Origin: Oecophyllibacter saccharovorans
GTDB lineage: Bacteria > Pseudomonadota > Alphaproteobacteria > Acetobacterales > Acetobacteraceae
NCBI RefSeq assembly: GCF_006542375.1
Contig: NZ_CP038143.1
Coordinates: 1,550,001-1,614,000, forward strand
Length of the DNA stretch: 64,000 nucleotides
Direction: 5' to 3'
Position numbers and translations under genes: made by a program. The notes below the pieces were generated by a model, which worked only from the letters and a program-made list of their open reading frames with translations, ran no database searches and was not told the origin of the DNA. Positions 6,325 to 14,201 of the stretch are shown here, piece by piece; the first letter of the stretch is position 1; every line of letters starts with the position of its first letter.

Positions 6325-9135
6325 ATGGCGGACACACAACACACAGCCCCCGAAACGCCTGCAACCAACGCCACCGAAGAAACCACCCCTTCCAAGCTCG
6401 TCCTTGTGGACGGCTCAGGCTTCATCTTCCGCGCCTTCCACGCTCTGCCGCCCATGAACACGCCGGACGGCACGCCGGTCAACGCCGTCTACGGCTTCAC
6501 CAACATGCTCTCGCGCCTCACTGCCGACCACCCCGGCGCGCATGTGGCGGTGATCTTCGATGCCGCGCGCCAGACCTTCCGCAACGACATCTACCCGCCC
6601 TACAAGGCCCACCGTCCGCCGCCGCCCGAAGACCTGCGCCCCCAGTTCGCCCTGATGCGCGAGGCCACCGAGGCCTACGGCATCCCCTCGGTCGAGCTCG
6701 AGGGGTGGGAAGCGGACGACATTCTGGCAACCTATGCCCGCCAGGCCGTCGCAGCCGGGCAGGAATGCGTCATCATCACGTCCGACAAGGACCTCATGCA
6801 GCTGGTCCGCCCGGGCGTCACTTTGCTGGACCCCATCAAGCAGAAACCGATCGGCTCTAAGGAGGTGGAAGCCAAGTTCGGCGTGCCGCCTGCGCAGGTG
6901 ATCGACGTGCAGGCGCTGATGGGCGACGCCACTGACAACGTGCCCGGCGTGCCCGGCATCGGCCCCAAGGGCGCGGCCCAGCTGGTGCAGGAACATGGCG
7001 GGCTTGAAGCCATCCTGGCGGCAGCGCCTGAAATGAAGCCCTCCAAGCGACGCGACAACCTCATCGCCCATGCCGGGGATGCCCGCATGTCGCGCAAGCT
7101 GGTCACTTTGGCCGATGACGTGCCCGTGCCCCTGCCGCTTGCAGACCTCCGCCAGCAGCCGCTCGACCGCGACGCCCAGCGCGCCTGGCTGGAGCGCATG
7201 GGCTTCAACTCCCTGCTGCGCCGGCTGGGGGCCACCGGCAAGCCGCGCCGCAAGCCCGCTGAAGCGCCCGTGGAGTACCGCGGCCCTGAAATGCCCCAGG
7301 CCGAAGGCACGCAGCCGCCCTACGGCCCTTACGCCACCGTAACGACATCCGCCCAGCTTGAAGAATGGGTCGCCTCGGCGCGCGAGGCAGGCGTGGTGGC
7401 GATCGATACCGAAACCACGGGGCTGGACGCGCGCAATGCCGAGCTGGTGGGCATCTCGCTCGCCACCGCCCCGGGCCAGGCGTGCTACATCCCCCTGCGC
7501 CATGAAGGCACGCTCGAAGCCCCTGCCGGCGAGCAGCTGGAGACCGCCCGCGCATTGGAGCTCCTCGACCCCCTGCTGGCTGACGACAGCGTGCTCAAGG
7601 TGTTCCAGAACGCCAAATACGACCTCACCGTGCTCCACCGCGCCGGCGCGGGCCCGATCACGCCGATTGATGACACGATGCTGCTTTCCTACGTCCAGTC
7701 CGCCGGCGCCCACGGCCAGGGGATGGACGAGCTTGCCGAGCGCTACCTGTCCCACAAGCCCATCCCTTACAGTGAGGTCACGGGCAAGGGGCGCAACAAG
7801 CTGCTGTTTTCCCAGGTGCCGGTCGAGCGCGCCACCGCCTACGCAGGCGAAGATGCAGACGTGACGCTGCGCCTGTGGCACGCTCTGCGCCCAGGCCTCG
7901 TGCGCCACCAGGCCACCGCCCTTTACGAAGGGGAGGAACGCCCGCTCATTCCCATCCTTGAGGACATGGAGCAGGCCGGCATCCGGGTGGATGCGAAAGA
8001 GCTGCAACGGCTTTCGGAAGATTTCAGCGCCCGCATGGCCGAGATTGAAAAGGACATCCACCGCCTGGCAGGCCGTCCCTTCAATGTCGGCTCGCCCAAG
8101 CAGCTGGGCGATATCCTGTTCGGCGAGATGAACCTGCCGGGCGGCAAGCGCACCCGCACCGGGGCGTGGAGCACGGATTCCTCAGTGCTGGATGATCTGG
8201 CCGAGCAGGGCCATGAGCTGCCGGTGCGCATCCGTGACTGGCGGCAGCTTTCCAAGCTGAAAACCACCTATGCCGATGCCCTGCTCAAGGAGATGGACGC
8301 CAGCCAGCGCGTGCACACCAACTACCAGATGACCGGCACCATCACCGGCCGCCTGTCCTCAAGCGAGCCCAACCTGCAGAACATCCCCGTGCGCACCGAG
8401 GAAGGCACGCGCATCCGCAAGGCCTTCGTGGCAGCTCCCGGCCGCGTGCTGCTCTCGGCCGATTACAGCCAGATCGAGCTGCGCCTGCTGGCCCATGTGG
8501 CCAAAATCCCCTCGCTGATCGAAGCCTTCCGCAACGGCGAGGACATCCACGCCCGCACCGCGTCCGAAGTGTTCAACATCCCCCTTGAAGAGATGGACAG
8601 CCTCACCCGCCGCCGGGCCAAGGCGATCAATTTCGGCATCATCTACGGCATCTCGCCGTTTGGGCTGGCGCGGCAGCTCCAGGTGTCGCAAAGCGAGGCC
8701 AAGGCCTATATCGAGGCCTATTTCGCCCGCTATCCCGGCATCCGCGACTATATGGAGCGCATGAAGGCCGAGGCGCGGGAGAAAGGCTACGTCACCACGC
8801 CGTTCGGACGCCGCTGCTACCTGCCGGCCATCGGCGAGCGCAACGGGGCCCGGCGCGCCTATGCCGAGCGCCTGGCCATCAACGCGCCGCTGCAGGGCGG
8901 GGCGGCGGACATCATCAAGCGCGCCATGGTCCAGCTGGCGCGCAAGCTGCCCCAGAGCGGGCTGGACGGCCAGATGCTCCTGCAGGTGCATGACGAGCTG
9001 GTTTTCGAGGTGGCCGAGAAAGACGCCGCCGCCCTGGCCGAGCTGGTCAAGGAGGAAATGGAAAGTGCCGCCCAGCTCGACGTGGCCCTGGCGGTGGAAA
9101 CCGGCACCGGCCACAACTGGGCCGAAGCGCATTGA
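6325..9135 (+). CDS. polA: DNA polymerase I
   Basis: 936 residues from the ATG at 6325, the usual length. Three domains are visible. The N-terminal 5' nuclease spans about residues 24-310 (LVDGSGFIFRAF, then WEADDILATYA). The 3'-5' proofreading exonuclease (about 335-520) keeps the acidic motif DTETTG at 361-366, so proofreading is probably active. The polymerase domain (about 545-936) has DYSQIELR at 713 and VHDELVFE near 888. It fills gaps in repair and removes RNA primers. The frame is open upstream, but ATG 6325 gives the natural start and avoids overlap with the divergent lipoprotein gene. A HAD phosphatase gene follows after 21 bases. Confidence 0.97.
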   Translation: MADTQHTAPETPATNATEETTPSKLVLVDGSGFIFRAFHALPPMNTPDGTPVNAVYGFTNMLSRLTADHPGAHVAVIFDAARQTFRNDIYPPYKAHRPPPPEDLRPQFALMREATEAYGIPSVELEGWEADDILATYARQAVAAGQECVIITSDKDLMQLVRPGVTLLDPIKQKPIGSKEVEAKFGVPPAQVIDVQALMGDATDNVPGVPGIGPKGAAQLVQEHGGLEAILAAAPEMKPSKRRDNLIAHAGDARMSRKLVTLADDVPVPLPLADLRQQPLDRDAQRAWLERMGFNSLLRRLGATGKPRRKPAEAPVEYRGPEMPQAEGTQPPYGPYATVTTSAQLEEWVASAREAGVVAIDTETTGLDARNAELVGISLATAPGQACYIPLRHEGTLEAPAGEQLETARALELLDPLLADDSVLKVFQNAKYDLTVLHRAGAGPITPIDDTMLLSYVQSAGAHGQGMDELAERYLSHKPIPYSEVTGKGRNKLLFSQVPVERATAYAGEDADVTLRLWHALRPGLVRHQATALYEGEERPLIPILEDMEQAGIRVDAKELQRLSEDFSARMAEIEKDIHRLAGRPFNVGSPKQLGDILFGEMNLPGGKRTRTGAWSTDSSVLDDLAEQGHELPVRIRDWRQLSKLKTTYADALLKEMDASQRVHTNYQMTGTITGRLSSSEPNLQNIPVRTEEGTRIRKAFVAAPGRVLLSADYSQIELRLLAHVAKIPSLIEAFRNGEDIHARTASEVFNIPLEEMDSLTRRRAKAINFGIIYGISPFGLARQLQVSQSEAKAYIEAYFARYPGIRDYMERMKAEAREKGYVTTPFGRRCYLPAIGERNGARRAYAERLAINAPLQGGAADIIKRAMVQLARKLPQSGLDGQMLLQVHDELVFEVAEKDAAALAELVKEEMESAAQLDVALAVETGTGHNWAEAH

Positions 9136-9156
9136 GCGGGGCGGGGGCATAAATCA

Positions 9157-9888
9157 GTGACGCATGACAAGACCATCATTCACCCGGGCGCGCACACGTT
9201 CCGCGATCCCGTGCTGCTGATCGACTATGACGGCACGATGGCCGCAACCCGCCCGGCCATCACCGGCGCGCTGCAGGCAGCTCTGCAGGCCTGCGGCTGC
9301 CACCGGCTGGACCCCAAAGCGGTTGCGTATTTCCTGGCAGGCGGCGGTACGTTCTTCGACTTCTTCCACGCCCATGTGCCCGATGCGACGCCGCAGGAAG
9401 ACCGCAAATTCATCACCGCCTATCACCAGCATTACCTCGTGCTCAACCGCGAGGAGACGCATCTCTTCCCGGGCGTGGCCCAGACGCTCAAGACCCTGTT
9501 TGAGGCCGGCTATACGTTGATATCTGTCAGCAACAAGTGGGAGGTCGCCCTGCGCGAATGCCTGCAGCAATTCGACGTGCTGCGCTACTTCACCGCTGTG
9601 GTGGGCTCGGAGATCGGCGCGCCCCGCAAGCCCCAGGCCACCTTGTGGACCGAGCGCATCGCCCCCCTGCTGCCGGGCGTGCAGGCGCGCGACTGCCTGG
9701 CGGTGGGCGACACGGCAGCCGATATCGAGTTCGGCCACAATGCCGGCATCCCCGTGTGCTGGGCCCGCTACGGCTTCGGCGATGCCGCCCAGTGCGAGGC
9801 GCTAAAGCCGCAATACAGCATCGCCGATTTCCCGGCCCTCCTGCCGATCGTCCGCCAGATCACCGCCGCGGCCCACAAGGCTGCCTGA
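9157..9888 (+). CDS. HAD-family phosphatase (Gph-like), first of two
   Basis: 243 residues, GTG start. HAD motifs are complete: motif I DYDGT (nucleophile Asp23, acid Asp25), motif II in ISVSNK, motif III Lys in APRKPQ, motif IV GDTAADIEF. The cap is the helical type of phosphoglycolate phosphatase. It would dephosphorylate a small phosphometabolite; 2-phosphoglycolate (released in DNA repair) is the usual guess for Gph, and its place just after polA fits, but substrate is not proven. It closely resembles the next gene, so the pair arose by tandem duplication. Confidence 0.8.
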   Translation: MTHDKTIIHPGAHTFRDPVLLIDYDGTMAATRPAITGALQAALQACGCHRLDPKAVAYFLAGGGTFFDFFHAHVPDATPQEDRKFITAYHQHYLVLNREETHLFPGVAQTLKTLFEAGYTLISVSNKWEVALRECLQQFDVLRYFTAVVGSEIGAPRKPQATLWTERIAPLLPGVQARDCLAVGDTAADIEFGHNAGIPVCWARYGFGDAAQCEALKPQYSIADFPALLPIVRQITAAAHKAA

Positions 9889-9928
9889 AGCACCCCGTAA
9901 ATAAGTAAATAAGAAGAGAGCCCCCGCC

Positions 9929-10618
9929 ATGTCCCGCACTTTGCCCATCCTGCTGCTCGACTATGACGGCACCCTGGCTGAAACCCGCCCCGCCATCTGC
10001 CGCGCTATCCGTGAAGCGCTGATCACCATGGGTCTGCCGCCCCTGGCCCCTGGCGTGCTGGAGGACCATCTGGGCCGCGGGGCCACGCTGGCGCAGTTCT
10101 ACAAGGGCCTGGTGCCGGGCGCCACGCCCGAGGCCATCGCCGCGTTCGAGGCCGCCTACCGCGCCCATTACAAACAGGCCGACGCTGAAGACACCGTGCT
10201 TTTCCCGGGCGTGGCCCAGACGCTCGAAACCCTGCGCCAGCGCGGCTACCTGATGATCGCCCTGAGCAACAAGCATGAAGGCACGCTGCTTGAAGGCATT
10301 GACCGCCTGGGCCTCAAGCCCTACCTGACTGCCGCTCTGGGTGCTGTGCCCGGCCTGCCGCGCAAGCCTGAGGCGGCGGTCTGGACCGAGCGGATGCAGC
10401 CCGTGCTGGCCAGGCTGGGGCGCGGGGAGGCGCAACCTTCAGAAGCCTTGCTGGTGGGCGACACCACGGCAGATCTGGGCTTCGGCCAGGCCGTGGGCAT
10501 GCCGGTCGCCTGGGCCAGCTACGGCCACGGCACGCCTGAAAGCTGCACGCCCTACCAGCCGCAGTTTCAGATCAACAGCTTCCCCGAGCTGCTGGACCAC
10601 CTGCCCAAACCGGCCTGA
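9929..10618 (+). CDS. HAD-family phosphatase (Gph-like), second of two
   Basis: 229 residues. HAD motifs: DYDGT (Asp11 and Asp13), IALSNK, the Lys in LPRKPE, and GDTTADLGF. It shares the cap plan and many blocks (LFPGVAQTL, a VWTER-like block, the final FPxLL) with the gene 40 bases upstream. The paralogues have diverged mostly in the cap, which decides substrate, so they may act on different phosphates. Convergent with purD, whose stop is 15 bases beyond. Confidence 0.8.
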   Translation: MSRTLPILLLDYDGTLAETRPAICRAIREALITMGLPPLAPGVLEDHLGRGATLAQFYKGLVPGATPEAIAAFEAAYRAHYKQADAEDTVLFPGVAQTLETLRQRGYLMIALSNKHEGTLLEGIDRLGLKPYLTAALGAVPGLPRKPEAAVWTERMQPVLARLGRGEAQPSEALLVGDTTADLGFGQAVGMPVAWASYGHGTPESCTPYQPQFQINSFPELLDHLPKPA

Positions 10619-10633
10619 ACATCCTGCAGGTTT

Positions 10634-11878
10634 TCACAGCCCGATATCGCGGCGCAACACCTTGTCGTCCCAGTTGATGCGCCCGGCCGCCTCATAGGCC
10701 CGCGCCCGCGCTTCCTCGGCGGTGGAGGCCACGGCGCACAGGGTCAGCACGCGCCCGCCATCAGCCACCAGCTCTCCGTTTTCGCCCAGGCGCGTGCCTG
10801 CCTGAAAAACCGTCACGCCCTCAACCGCTTCGGCCGCCTCCAGCCCGGTGATGACACCGCCCTTGCGGGGCGCTTCAGGGTAGCCGCGCGCCGCCAGCAC
10901 CAGGGAAACCGCCGCTTCGTCTGAAAACTCAAGCGGCGTCTCACCCAGCCGGTCGCCCGCCAGGTCGCGCAGGGCAGGCAACAGGTCCGATGTCAGGCGC
11001 GGCAGCAGGGCCTCGGCTTCGGGGTCGCCGAAGCGGACATTGTATTCAATCAGCTTGGGGCCGTCCTCGGTCAGCATCAGCCCGGCAAAGATCACGCCGC
11101 GGAAGGGCGTGCCGCGTCCGGCCATCTCGCGCAGCATGGGGCGCACGGTCAGGTCCAGGGCCTTTTCCTGCGCCTCCCGGTCGAAACCAGGCGGCGGGCA
11201 CACCGCGCCCATGCCGCCGGTATTGGGCCCGCGGTCGCCGTCCTCAAGCCGCTTGTGGTCGCGCGCAGCCCCGATCAGCACGGCCTCTTCACCGGCGCAG
11301 AAGGCGAAGAGGGACACCTCACTGCCTGTCAGGCATTCCTCGATGACCAGGGGCAGCCCCAGCCTGCGCACGGCCTCCTGCGCTTCAGTCACGCTCTGGG
11401 CCACCACCACGCCCTTGCCGCCTGCAAGCCCGTCCGCCTTGATGACGATCGGCGCCCCCTGCTGCGCCACCCAGTCCAGCGCCTCCTGCTCGGCCCCGGG
11501 CCGGTCGTCAAAGCGCTTCCACCGCGCGGTGGGGATTGCAGCAGCGTCCGCAATCTCCTTGGTGAAGGCCTTGCTGCCTTCAAGCTGGGCCGCAGCACGG
11601 CTGGGGCCCGCACAGGGGATGCCGGCTTGCGCGCATGCATCGGCCAGCCCGGCCACCAGCGGCGCTTCAGGCCCCGGCACCACCAGGTCGATGCCCTCGC
11701 GCCGGGCAAATTCCACCAGCCCCGCCACGTCACCGGCCTTGAGGTCCACGCAGTGCGCCACCTCAGCGATGCCCGGATTGCCCGGGGCTGCGTAAAGCCT
11801 GGTGAGGGCAGGGGAACGCGCGATGGCGCGGGCCAGCGCATGCTCGCGCCCGCCGCCGCCGACCAGAAGAACACGCAT
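10634..11878 (-). CDS. purD: Phosphoribosylamine-glycine ligase (GAR synthetase)
   Basis: 414 residues from the ATG at 11876-11878, which gives the canonical start MRVLLVGGGGREHALA. The frame is open further upstream, but the extension has no counterpart in the family. ATP-grasp enzyme of purine synthesis, joining glycine to phosphoribosylamine. Visible marks: GGGGREHAL (N domain), VIKADGLAGGKGV (ATP-binding), EYNVRFGDPEAE (metal/ATP site). AAAGG precedes the start. It diverges from xseA across a gap of about 130 bases, which must contain both promoters. Confidence 0.96.
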   Translation of the reverse strand: MRVLLVGGGGREHALARAIARSPALTRLYAAPGNPGIAEVAHCVDLKAGDVAGLVEFARREGIDLVVPGPEAPLVAGLADACAQAGIPCAGPSRAAAQLEGSKAFTKEIADAAAIPTARWKRFDDRPGAEQEALDWVAQQGAPIVIKADGLAGGKGVVVAQSVTEAQEAVRRLGLPLVIEECLTGSEVSLFAFCAGEEAVLIGAARDHKRLEDGDRGPNTGGMGAVCPPPGFDREAQEKALDLTVRPMLREMAGRGTPFRGVIFAGLMLTEDGPKLIEYNVRFGDPEAEALLPRLTSDLLPALRDLAGDRLGETPLEFSDEAAVSLVLAARGYPEAPRKGGVITGLEAAEAVEGVTVFQAGTRLGENGELVADGGRVLTLCAVASTAEEARARAYEAAGRINWDDKVLRRDIGL

Positions 11879-12006
11879 GGGCCAGGGCCTTTCACTGGGT
11901 TGGGGAAAACAGGAGGTGGAAACTGCCCGAGCGTTAGCACAAACCGCGCTTTGCATATACCCAGGCGCACAACGAGAGATGGACACCCGCGCCCCAATGA
12001 CCGATC

Positions 12007-13593
12007 ATGCGCCCCATGAGCCAGGACCCTGATGACGACCTGATTTTCACCGCCGATGAAACCGCCGCGCCCGCGCCCAAGGCCACGCCCGGACCGGCGG
12101 CCCGACCGCGCGCGCCTGCCGCCCGTTCACCGGCAGCGCCCACCACCAACGTGCCGGAATTCTCGGTCTCCGACATCTCAGGCTCCATCAAGCGCCTGCT
12201 GGAAGGCGCGTTCGGGCGCGTGCGGGTGCGCGGCGAGATCACCGAGCTCAAGCGCTACCCTTCAGGTCATGTCTATCTCTCGCTCAAGGATGAGGGCGGC
12301 AAGATCGCCGGCGTCATCTGGCGCAGCGCTGTCCCCAGGCTCGGCATGGTGCCTGAAAACGGGGCCGAGATCATCGCAACCGGGCGCATCACCACTTATG
12401 GGGAGCGCTCGAGCTATCAGCTGGTGATCGAGCGGCTGGAATATGCCGGGGAAGGGGCCATGCTGGCGCGCATCGAGCAGCTGCGCCAGAAGCTCCTGGC
12501 AGAAGGCCTGTTCGCGCCCGAGCGCAAGCGGCCCCTGCCGTTCCTGCCGCGGCGCATCGGCGTCATCACCTCGCGCGCCGGCGCCGTGCTGCACGATATC
12601 TGCACCACCATCTCGCGCCGCTTTCCCCATGAGGTTCTGCTGTGGCCTGTCGCCGTGCAGGGGGAGGGGGCCGCGCCCCAGATCGCAGCGGCCATCGAGG
12701 GCATGAACCGCCTGGCCGAGCCGCCCGACGTGCTGATTGTCGCGCGCGGCGGCGGCTCGCTCGAAGACCTGATGGCCTTCAATGATGAACGCGTGGTGCG
12801 CGCCGCAGCTGCCTCCAGGATCCCGCTCATCTCAGCCGTGGGCCACGAGACCGACACCACCCTGATCGACTTCGCCTCAGACCGCCGCGCGCCCACGCCC
12901 ACAGCCGCCGCCGAACTGGCCGTGCCCGTGCGCGCCGAGCTGCAGGCTGATCTCGACCACCGCGCCGCCCGCCTCTCAGGCGCCTTGGCAGGCACCCTGC
13001 GCAGCGCGCGCCAGCATCTCGAAAGCTACCGCCTGCCCTCGCTGCCGGTGCTGCTTGAGACCAACCGCATGCGCCTTGAAGATCGCGCCCAACGCCTGGA
13101 GCTCGGCCTGCCCGCGGCACTCCAGCGCGCGCGTTCCCGCCTGGAGACGGCAAGCCTGCAGCTGCGCGCGCCCGAGCTCGTCCTGGCCCCGCGCCAGAAA
13201 GCGCTGGACGCTGCGGGCTCTGCGCTCAACGCTGCGTGGGAGCGCAGCCTTGCCGGTCGGCAGATGCTTCTGCTGCGCCAGAACCTGAGCCCCGACCTTC
13301 TGGCAAGCCGCGTCCAGCTCCAGCGCGCCCGGCTGGAAGGGCTGGGCCGCCAGCTTGAAGCGCTTTCGCCCCGGCAGGTGCTCGAGCGCGGCTACGTCCT
13401 GGTGCAGGATGCCCAGGGCCGCCCCGTCACCCGCCAGGCCCAGTTGCCGCCGCACAGCCGCGTCACGCTGGATTTTGTGGACGGCAAGCGCCTGGCCGAG
13501 CTGGACCCCGAAGAACACCCCTGGCCCCCACCCCGCCGCCCGCGCGAACGCGGCGCCCCCCTGCCGCGCCTGCAGGGTGATCTGGGGCTTTAG
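12007..13593 (+). CDS. xseA: Exodeoxyribonuclease VII large subunit
   Basis: 528 residues, somewhat long because of an Ala/Pro-rich N-terminal extension (about residues 18-45). The OB-fold DNA-binding domain follows (VRVRGEITELKRYPSGHVYLSLKDE). The catalytic domain has RIGVITSRAGAVLHDI, VARGGGSLEDLMAFNDE and ISAVGHETDTTLIDF. A long coiled-coil region (about 310-450) is usual for XseA. With the small subunit XseB, not in this window, it degrades single-stranded DNA from both ends. A second in-frame ATG at 12016 is an equally good start. Confidence 0.95.
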   Translation: MRPMSQDPDDDLIFTADETAAPAPKATPGPAARPRAPAARSPAAPTTNVPEFSVSDISGSIKRLLEGAFGRVRVRGEITELKRYPSGHVYLSLKDEGGKIAGVIWRSAVPRLGMVPENGAEIIATGRITTYGERSSYQLVIERLEYAGEGAMLARIEQLRQKLLAEGLFAPERKRPLPFLPRRIGVITSRAGAVLHDICTTISRRFPHEVLLWPVAVQGEGAAPQIAAAIEGMNRLAEPPDVLIVARGGGSLEDLMAFNDERVVRAAAASRIPLISAVGHETDTTLIDFASDRRAPTPTAAAELAVPVRAELQADLDHRAARLSGALAGTLRSARQHLESYRLPSLPVLLETNRMRLEDRAQRLELGLPAALQRARSRLETASLQLRAPELVLAPRQKALDAAGSALNAAWERSLAGRQMLLLRQNLSPDLLASRVQLQRARLEGLGRQLEALSPRQVLERGYVLVQDAQGRPVTRQAQLPPHSRVTLDFVDGKRLAELDPEEHPWPPPRRPRERGAPLPRLQGDLGL

Positions 13594-13716
13594 GGAGAGG
13601 GGCATCACGCCAGCCCGATCCTCACGCTCGCTTGGCGGAAGGGACGGGAGGCTGTAAAGCTTGGAGATCAACCGGGCGGCTGCCCAGATCTTATTGCGAG
13701 AAAAGGACGACCCCCC

Positions 13717-14109
13717 ATGCCCAAATTCATGCCTGCACTCACTTCCCTGCGCGCCAGCCCGGCCCTGGCGAGCGTGGCCCTGGCCGCTATGGGCCTGGCC
13801 GGGGCGGCGTGCACGCCTGTCGCCCAGCCGGGCCCCCAGGCGCGCCGCACGCCCATCCAGACCTTCGCGCCCGCCACCATGCAGCCGGTCTCAGGCGAGA
13901 ACGACAACGCCAGCACCAAGGTCAACCTGCCCTCAGCCCCGCTCAACACCCCGCTGTGCGGCACGCATCTGCAGGCCCAGGCGCAGATGGGCGCGCAGCT
14001 TTTCCAGGGCAGCCTGGCCAGCGGCAATGCGTGCACGGCCAATGCCTGCTTCCAGCCGCTCACAGGCACCTATATCGCCCAGAACAACGACCCCACCGTG
14101 TGCCGCTGA
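13717..14109 (+). CDS. Small exported protein, possibly a lipoprotein
   Basis: 130 residues, family not recognised. Residues 1-32 are a signal sequence: basic start, hydrophobic core (ALASVALAAMGLAG) and Cys32 after GAA, an imperfect lipobox. The mature part is Pro/Gln/Asn-rich and has four cysteines (in LCGTH, NACTANACF and TVCR), likely two disulfides. AAAAGGA precedes the ATG. A strong hairpin terminator follows at 14131. It may be monocistronic. Confidence 0.65.
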   Translation: MPKFMPALTSLRASPALASVALAAMGLAGAACTPVAQPGPQARRTPIQTFAPATMQPVSGENDNASTKVNLPSAPLNTPLCGTHLQAQAQMGAQLFQGSLASGNACTANACFQPLTGTYIAQNNDPTVCR

Positions 14110-14130
14110 CCTCTTCGGGATAAGGCAGTA

Positions 14131-14163
14131 AAAAGGGCCGGAGGATTTCCCCCGGCCCTTTTT
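14131..14163. terminator. Rho-independent terminator, bidirectional
   Basis: AAAGGGCCGG and CCGGCCCTTT form a ten-pair stem with a run of A on the left and T on the right. It can stop both the small exported-protein gene (plus) and rne (minus). Confidence 0.85.
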
Positions 14164-14201
14164 CTGTGTCAGCTTTTCCCGTGTCAGCCAGGCTTGACCG
14201 C

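Noticed and set aside
6415-8061. 548-codon minus-strand frame opposite polA
   Set aside because: Antisense shadow from third-position GC bias; no ribosome site, no family.
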